This document shows positions 63,921 to 64,000 of a stretch of 64,000 nucleotides of DNA, one piece after another (positions within the stretch are counted from its first letter, which is position 1; each line of letters opens with the position of its first letter). This stretch comes from Verrucomicrobiia bacterium (GTDB taxonomy: Bacteria; Verrucomicrobiota; Verrucomicrobiia; Limisphaerales; UBA9464). The notes under the pieces are model-generated. The model was not told the origin of the DNA, did not search any database, and worked only from the letters and a program-made list of their open reading frames with translations. A program made the translations under genes and the position numbers. The DNA is taken from the NCBI GenBank assembly GCA_019634635.1, contig JAHCBB010000007.1, positions 143,872 to 207,871 on the forward strand, given 5' to 3'.

Positions 63921-64000
63921 TGGAGCCGAAGTGGTATGGGGGATCATGAACGGACTGTGTGAGCATTGTCAAACTCACAGTTTTGGGCTGTCCAATCCGG

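Overview
The window is GC-rich, densely coded DNA from a member of the PVC group, most likely Verrucomicrobiota (a Limisphaerales/Pedosphaera-like lineage; this placement is inferred). The clues are two pseudopilin-like proteins with the [19 protein letters not shown] start, a large membrane-bound-dehydrogenase/HEAT/cytochrome c protein, an ASPIC/UnbV FG-GAP protein, a CotH protein with EF-hands, and sigma factors with membrane-linked tails. Many start codons lack an obvious Shine-Dalgarno sequence.

Region 1 (1-14432, + strand) is a BREX type 2-like phage-defence operon in the canonical order: C-terminal part of PglX (cut by the window edge), PglY, PglZ, BrxD, BrxHI. A DUF6036-type nucleotidyltransferase and a small partner are inserted between pglX and pglY. 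PglY ends in a proline-rich linker and an HNH-like nuclease motif. Every gene junction in the operon except the 4-nt overlap inside the inserted pair is filled by one to three copies of a ~97-106 bp imperfect palindrome built from CACGAAT/ATTCGTG units. The palindromes start 3-20 nt after a stop codon and end 11-28 nt before the next start codon. I saw no copies elsewhere in the window. This is the most unusual feature here.

Region 2 (14433-17781) is a graveyard of broken accessory genes. It holds an AAA ATPase N-terminus, a VapC C-terminus, a RadC core, an XRE regulator without a good start codon, a frameshifted TPR gene, a Fic N-terminus and a second VapC remnant. Several abut with almost base-exact junctions. 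One intact toxin-antitoxin-like pair (DUF433/DUF5615) survives among them.

Region 3 (17968-39330, - strand) looks like host chromosome. It has an ECF sigma factor with a membrane partner, a secretin-domain-like exported protein, a PVC-type dehydrogenase/cytochrome protein coupled to a methyltransferase, and a long cluster of ABC transporter subunits, a metal-transporting P-type ATPase and three SPFH (HflK/HflC-like) proteins. It ends with a giant FG-GAP/UnbV protein.

Region 4 (39534-64000, mixed strands) carries an exported protein with five concanavalin/LamG-like repeats, pseudopilin-like proteins, an NSS sodium symporter with a 51-aa companion, and an ECF sigma factor fused to a transmembrane segment and a long C-terminal tail. 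It also has a truncated sensor kinase with two response regulators, two DUF1254/DUF1214 proteins, a STAS protein, an Lrp regulator, hisD, scpA, scpB, a CotH protein, thiG and a lipoprotein. I recognised no tRNA, rRNA, CRISPR array or intact transposase.
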